Shown: in pieces, positions 1-6,992 of the stretch | Numbering within the stretch: the first letter of the stretch is position 1 | Layout of the letters: every line of letters begins with the position of its first letter | Assembly (NCBI GenBank): GCA_964390955.1 | Contig: CAYMKE010000097.1 | Span: 1-10,348, forward strand | DNA from: CAYMKE01 sp964390955 | Lineage (GTDB): Bacteria; Bacteroidota; Bacteroidia; Bacteroidales; JBBRXJ01 | Length of the DNA: 10,348 bases | Direction: 5' to 3' | Notes under the pieces: model-generated | The model's input: the letters and a program-made list of their open reading frames with translations, nothing else | What the model was told of the DNA's origin: nothing | Database searches by the model: none | Made by a program: the position numbers and the translations under genes

Positions 1-84
1 CGGTTTAAAATTCTCACACGCCCTGATCTCGAACTTTATAGAGCAAACACTCGACTTTATGGACAGAAACTAATTAATCTTTAG
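1..84 (+). other. Possible 3' tail of a gene entering from the left, or non-coding flank
   Basis: Two plus-strand frames are open here. Frame 1 reads 27 codons and stops with TAG at 82-84, which would overlap the convergent nuclease gene by 11 bases. Frame 2 reads 23 codons and stops with TAA at 71-73, directly next to the nuclease stop. Frame 3 is closed at once. Neither peptide is recognisable, so I cannot choose between them or exclude non-coding DNA. The stretch is noticeably richer in G+C than the DNA around it and contains a near-repeat, CTCGAACTTTAT at 28-39 and CTCGACTTTAT at 50-60. Confidence 0.2.
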
Positions 85-691
85 GCTTCTCTTTCCTTCT
101 GTTAATTTCATCTCTTATACGTGAAGCCTCTTCATATTCTTCTTTACTAATAGCTTTTTGAAGCATTTTTTGTAATTCTTCATTACTGAGTTTTTGTGTT
201 TTTTCTGTGCCTCCGGCTGCAGGCTTTTTTTGTGCCTTTTGTGTAGATGATTTGGGTTCCTTTGATTTGTCTTCGTGTTCAATATCAAGCACAATGCCCG
301 CTTTTTGTAAAATTTCTTCGGTAGTATATATGGATGCATTGAACCGCAAAGCAAGAGCAACAGCATCAGAGGTTCGCGAGTCAATGGTTAAATTTTTCTT
401 GCCGTTATTGCAAATAAGCTTTGAATGAAAAACACCTTCTTCCAGCTTATAAATAATGACTTCTTGTAAATTTATACTAAAAGCATTTGCAAAACTGAAA
501 AATAAATCGTGTGTAAGTGGACGCGGAGAGTTTAACCCTTCCAGTTGTATAGCAATAGATTGTGCTTCAAAGCCTCCAATGATGATCGGTATCCTTCGCT
601 CGCCTTTTTCTTCATTTAAAACCAATGCATACGCCCCGGCTTGTGTTTGACTATATGAAATTCCTAATACATTTAGTTTGATTTTTTCCAT
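74..691 (-). CDS. Bifunctional nuclease (BFN/DUF151) domain protein with C-terminal UVR motif
   Basis: Predicted 205-residue soluble protein. Residues 1-135 match the BFN/DUF151 fold: a start typical of the family (MEKIKLNVLGISYS), the RRIPIIIGGFEAQSIA segment at 32-47 and the conserved IDSRTSDAVALALR block at 103-116. A low-complexity linker rich in Lys, Ser, Pro and Ala (about 140-167) leads to a UVR motif at 168-200 (NEELQKMLQKAI, then YEEASRIRDEI), the short helical hairpin that UvrB and UvrC use for protein contacts. The BFN-linker-UVR arrangement is common in Bacteroidota. BFN proteins have been reported to cleave RNA and DNA, but the cellular role is poorly defined, so the nuclease label is by family only. 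The gene appears to be transcribed alone, with 427 bases separating it from asnA upstream. The start is the first ATG of the conserved N-terminus. Confidence 0.9.
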   Translation of the reverse strand: MEKIKLNVLGISYSQTQAGAYALVLNEEKGERRIPIIIGGFEAQSIAIQLEGLNSPRPLTHDLFFSFANAFSINLQEVIIYKLEEGVFHSKLICNNGKKNLTIDSRTSDAVALALRFNASIYTTEEILQKAGIVLDIEHEDKSKEPKSSTQKAQKKPAAGGTEKTQKLSNEELQKMLQKAISKEEYEEASRIRDEINRRKEKPKD

Positions 692-765
692 AAAAAGATG
701 AAAAATAGTTAAGTATCAACTTAAAGCCTTTATGATGTTATAATTTATGTTATAATACGAATATA

Positions 766-773
766 CAAAAATA
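766..773 (-). promoter_or_regulatory. Possible -7 promoter element for the bifunctional nuclease gene
   Basis: Read on the minus strand this is TATTTTTG, a match to the Bacteroidota -7 consensus TAnnTTTG, about 75 bases before the nuclease ATG. There is no clear TTTG -33 box 19-21 bases further upstream, so the call is weak. An identical octamer lies at 839-846 in the same orientation. Confidence 0.25.
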
Positions 774-949
774 ATATTAAACCAATTCACATTCGGATTT
801 TTTTTTATTAAGATTTAATTATTTTGTATACCATGAATCAAAAATAACGATATTTCAATTGAATTATTTTAGAATAGTTGTTTAAATATCAAATTTTGAG
901 ATGAGGTTATAATATTGATATAAGGACTGCTTTGTCTCTCTATTACTTT

Positions 950-993
950 AAAGCCCAACGGGACTTTCAGCATAAATACAGGGCAATGCCCTG
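950..993. repeat. Pair of short palindromes in intergenic island
   Basis: Bases 979-993 form CAGGGCA-A-TGCCCTG, a perfect 7-bp inverted repeat around one central base. Just before it, 950-967 reads AAAGCCCAACGGGACTTT, an imperfect hairpin with a CCC/GGG core and one bulged base. A smaller CCTG-GT-CAGG hairpin follows at 1017-1026. From memory, paired GCCCT...AGGGC palindromes of this kind recur between genes in Bacteroidota, so this may be a copy or relic of a dispersed non-coding repeat. That family assignment is an inference. Confidence 0.45.
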
Positions 994-1062
994 AAAAACT
1001 CAATAATCAAATTTGCCCTGGTCAGGACAATAGCAATTTTGGTGCAAGCGTAATGAAGCCTG

Positions 1063-1091
1063 CCCCGTAAGGAAGAATGACTTTATCGGGG
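1063..1091 (-). terminator. Hairpin downstream of asnA, possible terminator
   Basis: CCCCG at 1063-1067 pairs with CGGGG at 1087-1091, and TAA at 1068-1070 pairs with TTA at 1083-1085 past a one-base bulge. The hairpin lies 28-56 bases past the asnA stop codon. On the minus strand it is not followed by a T run, so it is either a weak terminator or another palindrome of the same intergenic island. Confidence 0.3.
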
Positions 1092-1118
1092 TTAGCGGAC
1101 ATTATGTATAAACACTAT

Positions 1119-2159
1119 TTAAACGAGATGAATTTTATTTCTCCGGCATTCTGCTTTCATATCTTCAGGCCAGATGCTTGATTGCACTTCACCGATATGA
1201 GCATTTCTTAAAAAATACATGCAAATTCGTGATTGTCCCAGTCCGCCGCCGATTGAAAGAGGTAATTCATCATTTAATAGTCGCTTATGAAACAAGAGTT
1301 CTTTGCGTTCTTCCGATCCTGTTATTTTAAGTTGCTTCAATAATGAGTTTTTATCCACCCGTATGCCCATGGACGATAATTCAAACGCTCGTTGAAGAAT
1401 GGGATTCCAAAAAATAATATCTCCATTCAGGCCTTTATAATGTTTTGTTGTTGGTGTAATCCAATCATCATAATCAGGAGCCCGTCCATCGTGAGGCTTG
1501 CCGTTCGAAAGATTTGAACCAATCCCTATCACAAATACAGCGCCATATTTTTCAGCCACTTTATCTTCACGCTCTTTTGGTGTTAAATCAGGGTATTTTT
1601 CTTCAAGTTCTTCAGTATGTAAGAATGTTATTTCATCCGGAAGCATTGGAGTAATTCCGGGAAAATTCTCATACAGCAGAAATTCAACTCGTTTGAGTAC
1701 TTCAAAAATTTTGCGTACAATAGTTTTCAGGAATTTCAGGTTTCGTTCCTTTTGCGATATCACCATTTCCCAATCCCATTGGTCAACATACAATGAATGA
1801 ATATTATCCAAATCCTCATCCGGACGAATAGCATTCATATCAGTTAAAATGCCATAGCCCGGTTCAATACCATAGTCTGCTAATGCCAGTCTCTTCCATT
1901 TTGCCAGTGAATTCACTACTTCACCAACTTGTTCATTCATATCTTTTATAGGGAAAGAAACTTTTCGTTCAACACCATTCAGATCATCATTAATTCCTGT
2001 TCCTTTAAGAACAAAAAGAGGAGCTGTAACCCTTCTAAGCTTTAATTCACTCGAAAATGTTAACAGAAAAAAATCTTTGATTTGAGTAATTGCCTGTTCT
2101 GTTTGTTTGAGGTCAAGTATAGGTTGATAACCTGAAGGAATATACAAATCTTTTGACAT
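1119..2159 (-). CDS. asnA: Aspartate--ammonia ligase (asparagine synthetase A)
   Basis: Cytosolic enzyme that makes L-asparagine from aspartate, ammonia and ATP (products AMP and PPi). It uses free ammonia rather than glutamine and has a class II aminoacyl-tRNA synthetase-type catalytic fold. At 346 residues it is slightly longer than the E. coli enzyme (330) and normal for Bacteroidota. Diagnostic blocks are ADYGIEPGYGILTDMNAIRP at 94-113 with IHSLYVDQWDWE at 120-131, GRAPDYDDW at 225-233, DIIFWNPILQRAFELSSMGI at 247-266, and the C-terminal ATP-site motif LPLSIGGGLGQSR at 299-311 followed by HIGEVQ. The frame is complete. It is divergent from the transglycosylase gene and shares a 313-base regulatory gap with it. 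The start is the ATG at 2157-2159, followed by the family-typical MSKDLYIPSGYQP. Confidence 0.98.
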   Translation of the reverse strand: MSKDLYIPSGYQPILDLKQTEQAITQIKDFFLLTFSSELKLRRVTAPLFVLKGTGINDDLNGVERKVSFPIKDMNEQVGEVVNSLAKWKRLALADYGIEPGYGILTDMNAIRPDEDLDNIHSLYVDQWDWEMVISQKERNLKFLKTIVRKIFEVLKRVEFLLYENFPGITPMLPDEITFLHTEELEEKYPDLTPKEREDKVAEKYGAVFVIGIGSNLSNGKPHDGRAPDYDDWITPTTKHYKGLNGDIIFWNPILQRAFELSSMGIRVDKNSLLKQLKITGSEERKELLFHKRLLNDELPLSIGGGLGQSRICMYFLRNAHIGEVQSSIWPEDMKAECRRNKIHLV

Positions 2160-2195
2160 CGTATTTTATTTTATTAGATGTAAATATTTTCAAAG

Positions 2196-2203
2196 CAAAG
2201 ATA
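2196..2203 (-). promoter_or_regulatory. Possible -7 promoter element for asnA
   Basis: The minus strand reads TATCTTTG, an exact match to the Bacteroidota TAnnTTTG -7 consensus, 36 bases before the asnA ATG. This would give a leader of roughly 30 bases. No TTTG -33 box stands at the expected distance, so the match to the full promoter is incomplete. Confidence 0.4.
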
Positions 2204-2227
2204 AAATTTTATTGTTATTTTAGTATA

Positions 2228-2348
2228 TTTTGTTAACATATTTGCTTTTTATGCAGAAAAATAATGAAAAATGTAATTTTGGGGCAGGCATATTAAAGTT
2301 AACATACTCTATCGAACAAACATATGCAGGAATAAATTTTGTTAACAA
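2228..2348. promoter_or_regulatory. Three GTTAAC palindromes in the asnA / transglycosylase divergent gap
   Basis: GTTAAC occurs at 2232-2237, 2298-2303 and 2341-2346. The first and third sit in the same 11-base context, TTTTGTTAACA (2228-2238 and 2337-2347), and the third extends to a perfect 10-bp palindrome TTGTTAACAA. Clustering of a palindromic hexamer between two divergent promoters fits an operator for a dimeric regulator. The base composition is AT-rich, so chance is not excluded, and I cannot name the regulator. Confidence 0.3.
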
Positions 2349-2361
2349 TGAACGAGTCTTT

Positions 2362-2393
2362 TTTGCATTTTTGCATTAATCATTTTATCTTTA
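2362..2393 (+). promoter_or_regulatory. Candidate promoter for the transglycosylase-ligA-dapA-lpoB unit
   Basis: TTTG at 2362-2365 (-33) is followed after exactly 20 bases by TATCTTTA at 2386-2393, one base from the Bacteroidota -7 consensus TAnnTTTG. The spacing fits the expected 19-21 bases. Transcription would begin near 2400, leaving a leader of about 70 bases before the ATG at 2473. This is the best-formed promoter in the window. Confidence 0.5.
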
Positions 2394-2472
2394 TACAACA
2401 GTAATGTCTGTCCATAACGTAAAATGAAATTGTTTTTTATTTATTTATCTATGTAATTGAATATCTGAAATT

Positions 2473-3444
2473 ATGAAAAAAATCAAACCCAGTAAAATGG
2501 CTATTTATACTATCGGGAATATTATTCTTTTGCTTATTGTATTTTCGTTTTGTTTTTTTGACAGTAATAATGTACAAAAAAAAGAACAACAACAAACAGA
2601 AGAACTTGAATACACTAAAATAAGGACCCAGGGCTACAGGATTTATGCATTGGAAATTCCTAAATATATTACATTTGCAGGAGAAGAAGTGCCTCTGGAA
2701 TATTTTGATGTGCGCGAAAGCCTTGACAGGGAACTATTGGTCAATACATATTGGCAGTCTCATACATTATTGTATTTAAAACGGATGAGCAGATATTTTC
2801 CTGTTATCGAAAAAATTTTAAAGAAACATGATGTTCCTGATGATTTTAAGTATTTGGCAATGGTTGAAAGTGATTTGAAAAATGTGGTTTCACCCTCAGG
2901 AGCTACAGGAATATGGCAGTTTATGAAAGGTACTGCCAAAGATCACAAACTTACAATAAACAGGGAAGTGGATGAAAGATATCACCTTGAAAAATCGACA
3001 GAAGCCGCATGCGAATATTTTAAATCAGCATATGAGTTATTTGGCAATTGGACTTTGGTGGCTGCTTCGTTCAATGCAGGCAGGTCAAAGATTTCAAGAA
3101 GATTAAAAGAACAGGATGTTGATAGTTATTATGACCTTAAGTTAAATAGTGAAACAGCAAGGTATGTGTATCGTATACTTGCCGCTAAAATGATCATGCA
3201 GGACCCGGGCAATTATGGATTCTATTTCAGGAATATTGATTTGTATCCACCGTTAAAAGCTAAAGAAGTGAAAGTGAATGAGTCAATAGATGATTTGGTG
3301 AAGTTTGCCAGTCATCATAATATTAATTATAAAATTTTAAAAATATTTAATCCGTGGCTCAGATCAAACAGGCTTACTGTTGATCAACAACCTTATAGGA
3401 TTAAAATACCTTCCGAATATTTCAGAAACAATGTCTATGAATAA
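2473..3444 (+). CDS. Membrane-anchored lytic transglycosylase (SLT domain) with LysM-like C-terminus
   Basis: A 323-residue envelope enzyme predicted to cleave the MurNAc-GlcNAc bond of peptidoglycan to form 1,6-anhydro ends. A basic N-terminus (MKKIKPSK) precedes one hydrophobic segment at about 10-29. There is no lipobox, so it is a signal anchor or cleaved signal peptide facing the periplasm. The SLT domain spans about 105-245. The probable catalytic Glu is E132 in LAMVESDL, followed by SPSGATGIWQFM at 140-151, AASFNAGRSKI at 197-207 and YVYRILAAKM at 231-240. Residues 270-313 (SIDDLVKFASHHNINYKILK, then YRIKIP) resemble a single LysM peptidoglycan-binding module. The architecture is MltD-like, but MltD usually has more LysM repeats. 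The gene heads a probable operon and its stop codon lies inside the start of ligA. Confidence 0.92.
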   Translation: MKKIKPSKMAIYTIGNIILLLIVFSFCFFDSNNVQKKEQQQTEELEYTKIRTQGYRIYALEIPKYITFAGEEVPLEYFDVRESLDRELLVNTYWQSHTLLYLKRMSRYFPVIEKILKKHDVPDDFKYLAMVESDLKNVVSPSGATGIWQFMKGTAKDHKLTINREVDERYHLEKSTEAACEYFKSAYELFGNWTLVAASFNAGRSKISRRLKEQDVDSYYDLKLNSETARYVYRILAAKMIMQDPGNYGFYFRNIDLYPPLKAKEVKVNESIDDLVKFASHHNINYKILKIFNPWLRSNRLTVDQQPYRIKIPSEYFRNNVYE

Positions 3445-5458
3445 AAACGAAGCAAAAGAAAAAATTAAAAAGTTACGGTCAGAAATAAATCACCATAACT
3501 ATAAATATTATATTGAACATAAACCGGAAATTAGTGATTTCCAGTTTGACTCATTAATGAATCAACTCCAGGATTTGGAAAAGGAATACCCGGAATTCCA
3601 GGATCTAAATTCTCCAACGCAACGGGTCGGTGAAGATATAAACAGGGAATTTGAGCAAGCAGAGCATAAATATCCAATGCTTTCATTAGGAAATACATAT
3701 TCTAAAGAGGAGTTAAATGCATTTAACACACGCATCATCAAAACCATAAAAGAGAAAATTGAATACGTGTGTGAATTTAAATACGATGGGGTTGCCATTA
3801 GCTTAACATATAAAAACGGACGGCTTGAACGGGCCATTACACGTGGAGATGGAACTGTAGGAGATGTTGTGACAAATAACATTAAAACGATTAAAACCAT
3901 TCCTCTTACGTTGCAAAATGACGATTACCCGGAAGAATTTGAGATAAGGGGAGAAGTATTCATGCCACGCGACGGATTTGAAAAATTTAATGAAGAGCGC
4001 CAAAAAAATGGGGGAGAGATATTTGCCAATCCCCGGAATGCTACGTCTGGTTCATTAAAACTTCAAAATTCATCGTTGGTTGCAAAAAGACCATTGGATT
4101 GTTTTTTATACCAGGTGCTTGGAGAAGGCCTGCCGTATGATTCACATTATGAGAATGTGATGAAGGCCAAAGAATGGGGGTTTAAAATTCCGGATGTAAT
4201 TCGTAAATATGAAGATTTTGAAAAGGTATTTGAATTTATTGAAGAAGCAGGGAATACGCGTGGTAAACTTAATTATGATATAGATGGAGTGGTGATTAAA
4301 ATTAATGACTTTGGCCAACGGGAGCGCTTAGGGTTGACTGCAAAATCGCCGCGTTGGGCTATTGCATATAAATTCAAAGCCGAGCAGGTGGAAACCAAAT
4401 TAAAGTCAGTTGATTTTCAGGTGGGAAGGACAGGAGTTGTAACACCCGTTGCCAATCTGGAACCCGTATTTTTATCTGGCACAACAGTAAAAAGAGCCTC
4501 ATTGCATAATCAGGATCAAATAGAGCTTTTAGATGTGCGAATTGGAGATATGGTATATGTTGAAAAAGGAGGAGAAATAATCCCCAAAATTGTTGGAGTC
4601 AATAAAGAAAAACGCACTAATGACAGCAGGGAGATACAATTTATTGAACATTGCCCTGCATGCAATGAAAAATTAGTCAGGCCCCAGGGAGAGGCTGCTC
4701 ATTATTGTCCGAATGAAAACGGGTGCCCACCCCAGATTAAAGGAAAAATAGAATATTTTGTCAGCCGGAAAGCAATGAATATTGGAGCTGCAGAGGCAAC
4801 TATCGAAGCGTTGTATGATAAAGGATTTATCAAAACACCTGCTGATCTTTATGACCTAAAAAAAGAACAATTGCTGGAACTCGACAGATTTGCTGAAAAA
4901 TCAGCACAAAATTTAATTGACAGCATCAAAGAATCTAAACATGTTCCATTTCCCAAAGTGCTTTATGCACTAGGTATTAAATATGTTGGCGAAGCATTGG
5001 CAAAAAAACTAGCCATGCGTTTTAAGTCTATAGATAACCTCAGGAATGCAAGCTATGATGAATTAATTGCAATGAATGACGTGGGAGAACAAATTGCAAA
5101 GAGCATCATTCAGTATTTTAATAAGGATTCAAACAACCAGCTCATTGAAAAAATGAAAGATGCCGGTGTGAAGATGTGTATCGAAGAACAAGAGCTGCCA
5201 GGAGAAAATGAACAACCACTAAAGGGATTGACCATTGTGATTTCAGGGACTTTTCAAAATCATTCCAGAAACGAATTGAGCAATATGATAGAACAATATG
5301 GAGGAAGTAATACAAGTTCGGTATCCAACAATACCGACTTCTTACTGGCAGGCGATAATGCAGGCCCGAAAAAACTAAATAAAGCAAAAGAATTAAATAT
5401 TCCGGTTATCTCAGAAGATGAATTTTTTAAAAAATTTTTTCCAGAAATGTATACATAA
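3431..5458 (+). CDS. ligA: NAD-dependent DNA ligase
   Basis: Essential replicative ligase that seals nicks using NAD+. It is 675 residues from the ATG at 3431, or 673 from the ATG at 3437. I prefer 3431 for its A-rich leader, but both fit the family length. A farther in-frame ATG at 3380 would add 17 residues entirely inside the transglycosylase gene and is unlikely. Domains in order are Ia (HHNYKYY near residue 21), the adenylation domain with nucleotidyl-lysine K117 in EFKYDGVAIS, the OB fold, a four-Cys zinc finger (C408, C411, C426, C432), helix-hairpin-helix repeats (about 435-590), and a C-terminal BRCT domain (about 597-675, with IVISGTF and DFLLAGDNAGPKK). The variant NIGAAEATIEALYDKG after the zinc finger is of the type I associate with Bacteroidota ligases. 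All key residues are intact. Overlap with the preceding gene suggests translational coupling. Confidence 0.98.
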   Translation: MSMNKNEAKEKIKKLRSEINHHNYKYYIEHKPEISDFQFDSLMNQLQDLEKEYPEFQDLNSPTQRVGEDINREFEQAEHKYPMLSLGNTYSKEELNAFNTRIIKTIKEKIEYVCEFKYDGVAISLTYKNGRLERAITRGDGTVGDVVTNNIKTIKTIPLTLQNDDYPEEFEIRGEVFMPRDGFEKFNEERQKNGGEIFANPRNATSGSLKLQNSSLVAKRPLDCFLYQVLGEGLPYDSHYENVMKAKEWGFKIPDVIRKYEDFEKVFEFIEEAGNTRGKLNYDIDGVVIKINDFGQRERLGLTAKSPRWAIAYKFKAEQVETKLKSVDFQVGRTGVVTPVANLEPVFLSGTTVKRASLHNQDQIELLDVRIGDMVYVEKGGEIIPKIVGVNKEKRTNDSREIQFIEHCPACNEKLVRPQGEAAHYCPNENGCPPQIKGKIEYFVSRKAMNIGAAEATIEALYDKGFIKTPADLYDLKKEQLLELDRFAEKSAQNLIDSIKESKHVPFPKVLYALGIKYVGEALAKKLAMRFKSIDNLRNASYDELIAMNDVGEQIAKSIIQYFNKDSNNQLIEKMKDAGVKMCIEEQELPGENEQPLKGLTIVISGTFQNHSRNELSNMIEQYGGSNTSSVSNNTDFLLAGDNAGPKKLNKAKELNIPVISEDEFFKKFFPEMYT

Positions 5459-5529
5459 TTATAAATCTTATTATTTTTAGACTGAATTTTAATATTTTAA
5501 AGATTGGTTTATTAAATGATAACACAACC

Positions 5530-6084
5530 ATGACTTTGTTGAAAAATTTACGTCAAAAAATAGGATATTTTTTTCTTAACAGACGAAAAAAACATCTTAA
5601 CCGTAATCGCCAGGTCCAAAACTTTAAATCCGCTAAAAATATAGGCATATTGTTTTATATTCATAAAAATAACCAACAGGATATAGATAAAATATTGGAT
5701 TTTTTATTATTTTTAAAAAAAGAGAATTTAAATACTAAGGCATTGGCATATATAAATAAAAAAAATATTCCGTATCAATTTTTCAATAACAAAGGAATGC
5801 TTTATTTTTGCCGAAAAGATTTGAATATTTTTGAGCAACCAAAAAAAAATGCAGTTTCTCCATTTATAAATGAAGAATTTGATGTATTGATTGACCTGAA
5901 TATAGAAGGGGTTTTTCCTTTAAGATATGTATCGTCTTTATCAAAAGCAAAATTCAAAGTCGGAAAATATTTTCATCATTTGAATGGCCATGATATGATG
6001 TTAAATATTGATATGAATAATACTCTGGACTATATGATTGATCAAACTAAGAATTACTTGACAATAATAAATAATTACAAATGA
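5530..6084 (+). CDS. DUF6913-like protein of unknown function between ligA and dapA
   Basis: A 184-residue protein that I place in the DUF6913 family, small Bacteroidota proteins usually encoded just before dapA. The N-terminus is strongly basic (RQKIGYFFLNRRKKHLNRNR at 8-27) and predicted helical. No signal peptide or transmembrane segment is seen, so it is probably cytosolic or peripherally bound to membrane or nucleic acid. The rest alternates strand and helix (NIGILFYIHK near 37-46, FDVLIDLNIEGVFPLRYVSS near 117-136, AKFKVGKY near 140-147). The last part resembles the N-terminal half of GT9-type glycosyltransferases, but no catalytic half is present. The gene is very A-rich. It lies 71 bases after ligA and overlaps dapA by 4 bases (ATGA), so it is probably co-translated with dapA. 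An ATG at 5517 gives only a five-codon frame, which supports the start at 5530. Confidence 0.8.
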   Translation: MTLLKNLRQKIGYFFLNRRKKHLNRNRQVQNFKSAKNIGILFYIHKNNQQDIDKILDFLLFLKKENLNTKALAYINKKNIPYQFFNNKGMLYFCRKDLNIFEQPKKNAVSPFINEEFDVLIDLNIEGVFPLRYVSSLSKAKFKVGKYFHHLNGHDMMLNIDMNNTLDYMIDQTKNYLTIINNYK

Positions 6085-6971
6085 ATTTAAAGAACTTAAT
6101 TGGAACAGGAGTAGCAATTGTAACACCTTTTAGGCAAGACAGGAGTGTTGATTTTCATGCATTAGGAAATTTAATTGAATATCAGATTTCCAATCATATT
6201 AATTACATTGTTGTATTAGGGACAACGGGTGAATCAGTAACCCTTACAAAGGATGAAAAACAAGCAGTTATTAATTACGTGTTGGAGACTGTAAATTCAA
6301 GAGTGCCTGTTGTTGTGGGTATTGGCGGCAACAATACATATGACATAACTGAACAGATCAGGAAACAGGATTTTGATGGGTTAGAAGCCATTTTATCTGT
6401 ATCGCCATATTATAATAAACCTTCGCAAAAAGGGATTTATGAACATTATAAAACCATTGCAAGTGAGTCACCCGTCCCTGTCATTCTTTATAACGTACCT
6501 GGAAGGACAGGTAAAAATATTTGTTCATCCACAGCCATTGAATTAGCTAAAATATCCAATATCATTGGAATTAAAGAAGCATCATGTGATATTGAACAAA
6601 TAACGGAAATTTGCAAAAATACCCCTGATGATTTTCTGGTCATTTCAGGTGATGATGCATATACATTGCCTATAATTGCAATTGGCGGACATGGTGTGAT
6701 ATCTGTTACTGCAAATGCATTTCCGAAAGAATTTTCAGAAATGGTACAACATGCATTGAACCATGATTTCAAGGCAGCAAGCAAGGTACATTATTCATTG
6801 ACTGATATCATGAAATACCATTTTATTGAAGGCAATCCGGCAGGTGTGAAAGCTTCTCTTAGTATAATGAAACGTTTAGACTATAATCTTCGTTTACCAC
6901 TTGTTCCTATGAGTGATGAAAATTATAATCAACTTAAACAATATATTTGTCAACTGGGGTATTCTATATAA
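6081..6971 (+). CDS. dapA: 4-hydroxy-tetrahydrodipicolinate synthase
   Basis: First committed enzyme of the diaminopimelate/lysine pathway. It condenses pyruvate with aspartate semialdehyde in the cytosol, supplying lysine and the peptidoglycan cross-linking residue. The 296 residues form a complete TIM barrel of normal length. The catalytic set is intact and offset by four from E. coli numbering: T48/T49 in GTTGES, Y111 in SPYYNKP, Y137 and R142 in LYNVPGRTG, and Schiff-base K165 in GIKEAS. Downstream, ISGDDAYTLPIIAIGGHGVI (188-207) is the usual pyruvate-pocket segment. The start overlaps the stop of the preceding gene (ATGA), and lpoB follows after 21 bases. Lysine feedback is not predictable from what I can see. 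Confidence 0.98.
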   Translation: MNLKNLIGTGVAIVTPFRQDRSVDFHALGNLIEYQISNHINYIVVLGTTGESVTLTKDEKQAVINYVLETVNSRVPVVVGIGGNNTYDITEQIRKQDFDGLEAILSVSPYYNKPSQKGIYEHYKTIASESPVPVILYNVPGRTGKNICSSTAIELAKISNIIGIKEASCDIEQITEICKNTPDDFLVISGDDAYTLPIIAIGGHGVISVTANAFPKEFSEMVQHALNHDFKAASKVHYSLTDIMKYHFIEGNPAGVKASLSIMKRLDYNLRLPLVPMSDENYNQLKQYICQLGYSI

Positions 6972-6992
6972 TTATTAAAAACATCTAAAATC

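Larger units (their letters stand above)
692..1118. other. 427-base gene-free gap with AT-rich half and a GC-rich palindromic island
   Basis: No credible reading frame is present. Bases 692-930 are extremely AT-rich. They hold a direct repeat of ATGTTATAAT (735-744 and 747-756) and a run of nine T at 798-806. Bases 941-1091 change in composition and carry several short inverted repeats, listed separately. I see no RNA gene. The gap lies downstream of asnA and upstream of the nuclease gene, both on the minus strand. Confidence 0.7.

Noticed and set aside
207..428. A 73-codon plus-strand frame opposite the nuclease gene
   Set aside because: It lies antisense to a complete conserved gene and has no leader or family resemblance.
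1498..1800. A 100-codon plus-strand frame opposite asnA
   Set aside because: It is a shadow of asnA on the opposite strand. The product has no recognisable motif and asnA is intact.
3380..3430. A longer ligA reading frame starting at the ATG at 3380
   Set aside because: The 17 extra residues lie wholly inside the transglycosylase gene, do not resemble ligase N-termini, and would give an overlap of 65 bases. The ATGs at 3431 or 3437 give the family-typical start.
3562..3900. A 112-codon minus-strand frame inside ligA
   Set aside because: It is opposite the highly conserved adenylation domain of ligA, with Ser/Val-rich low-quality content typical of antisense frames.
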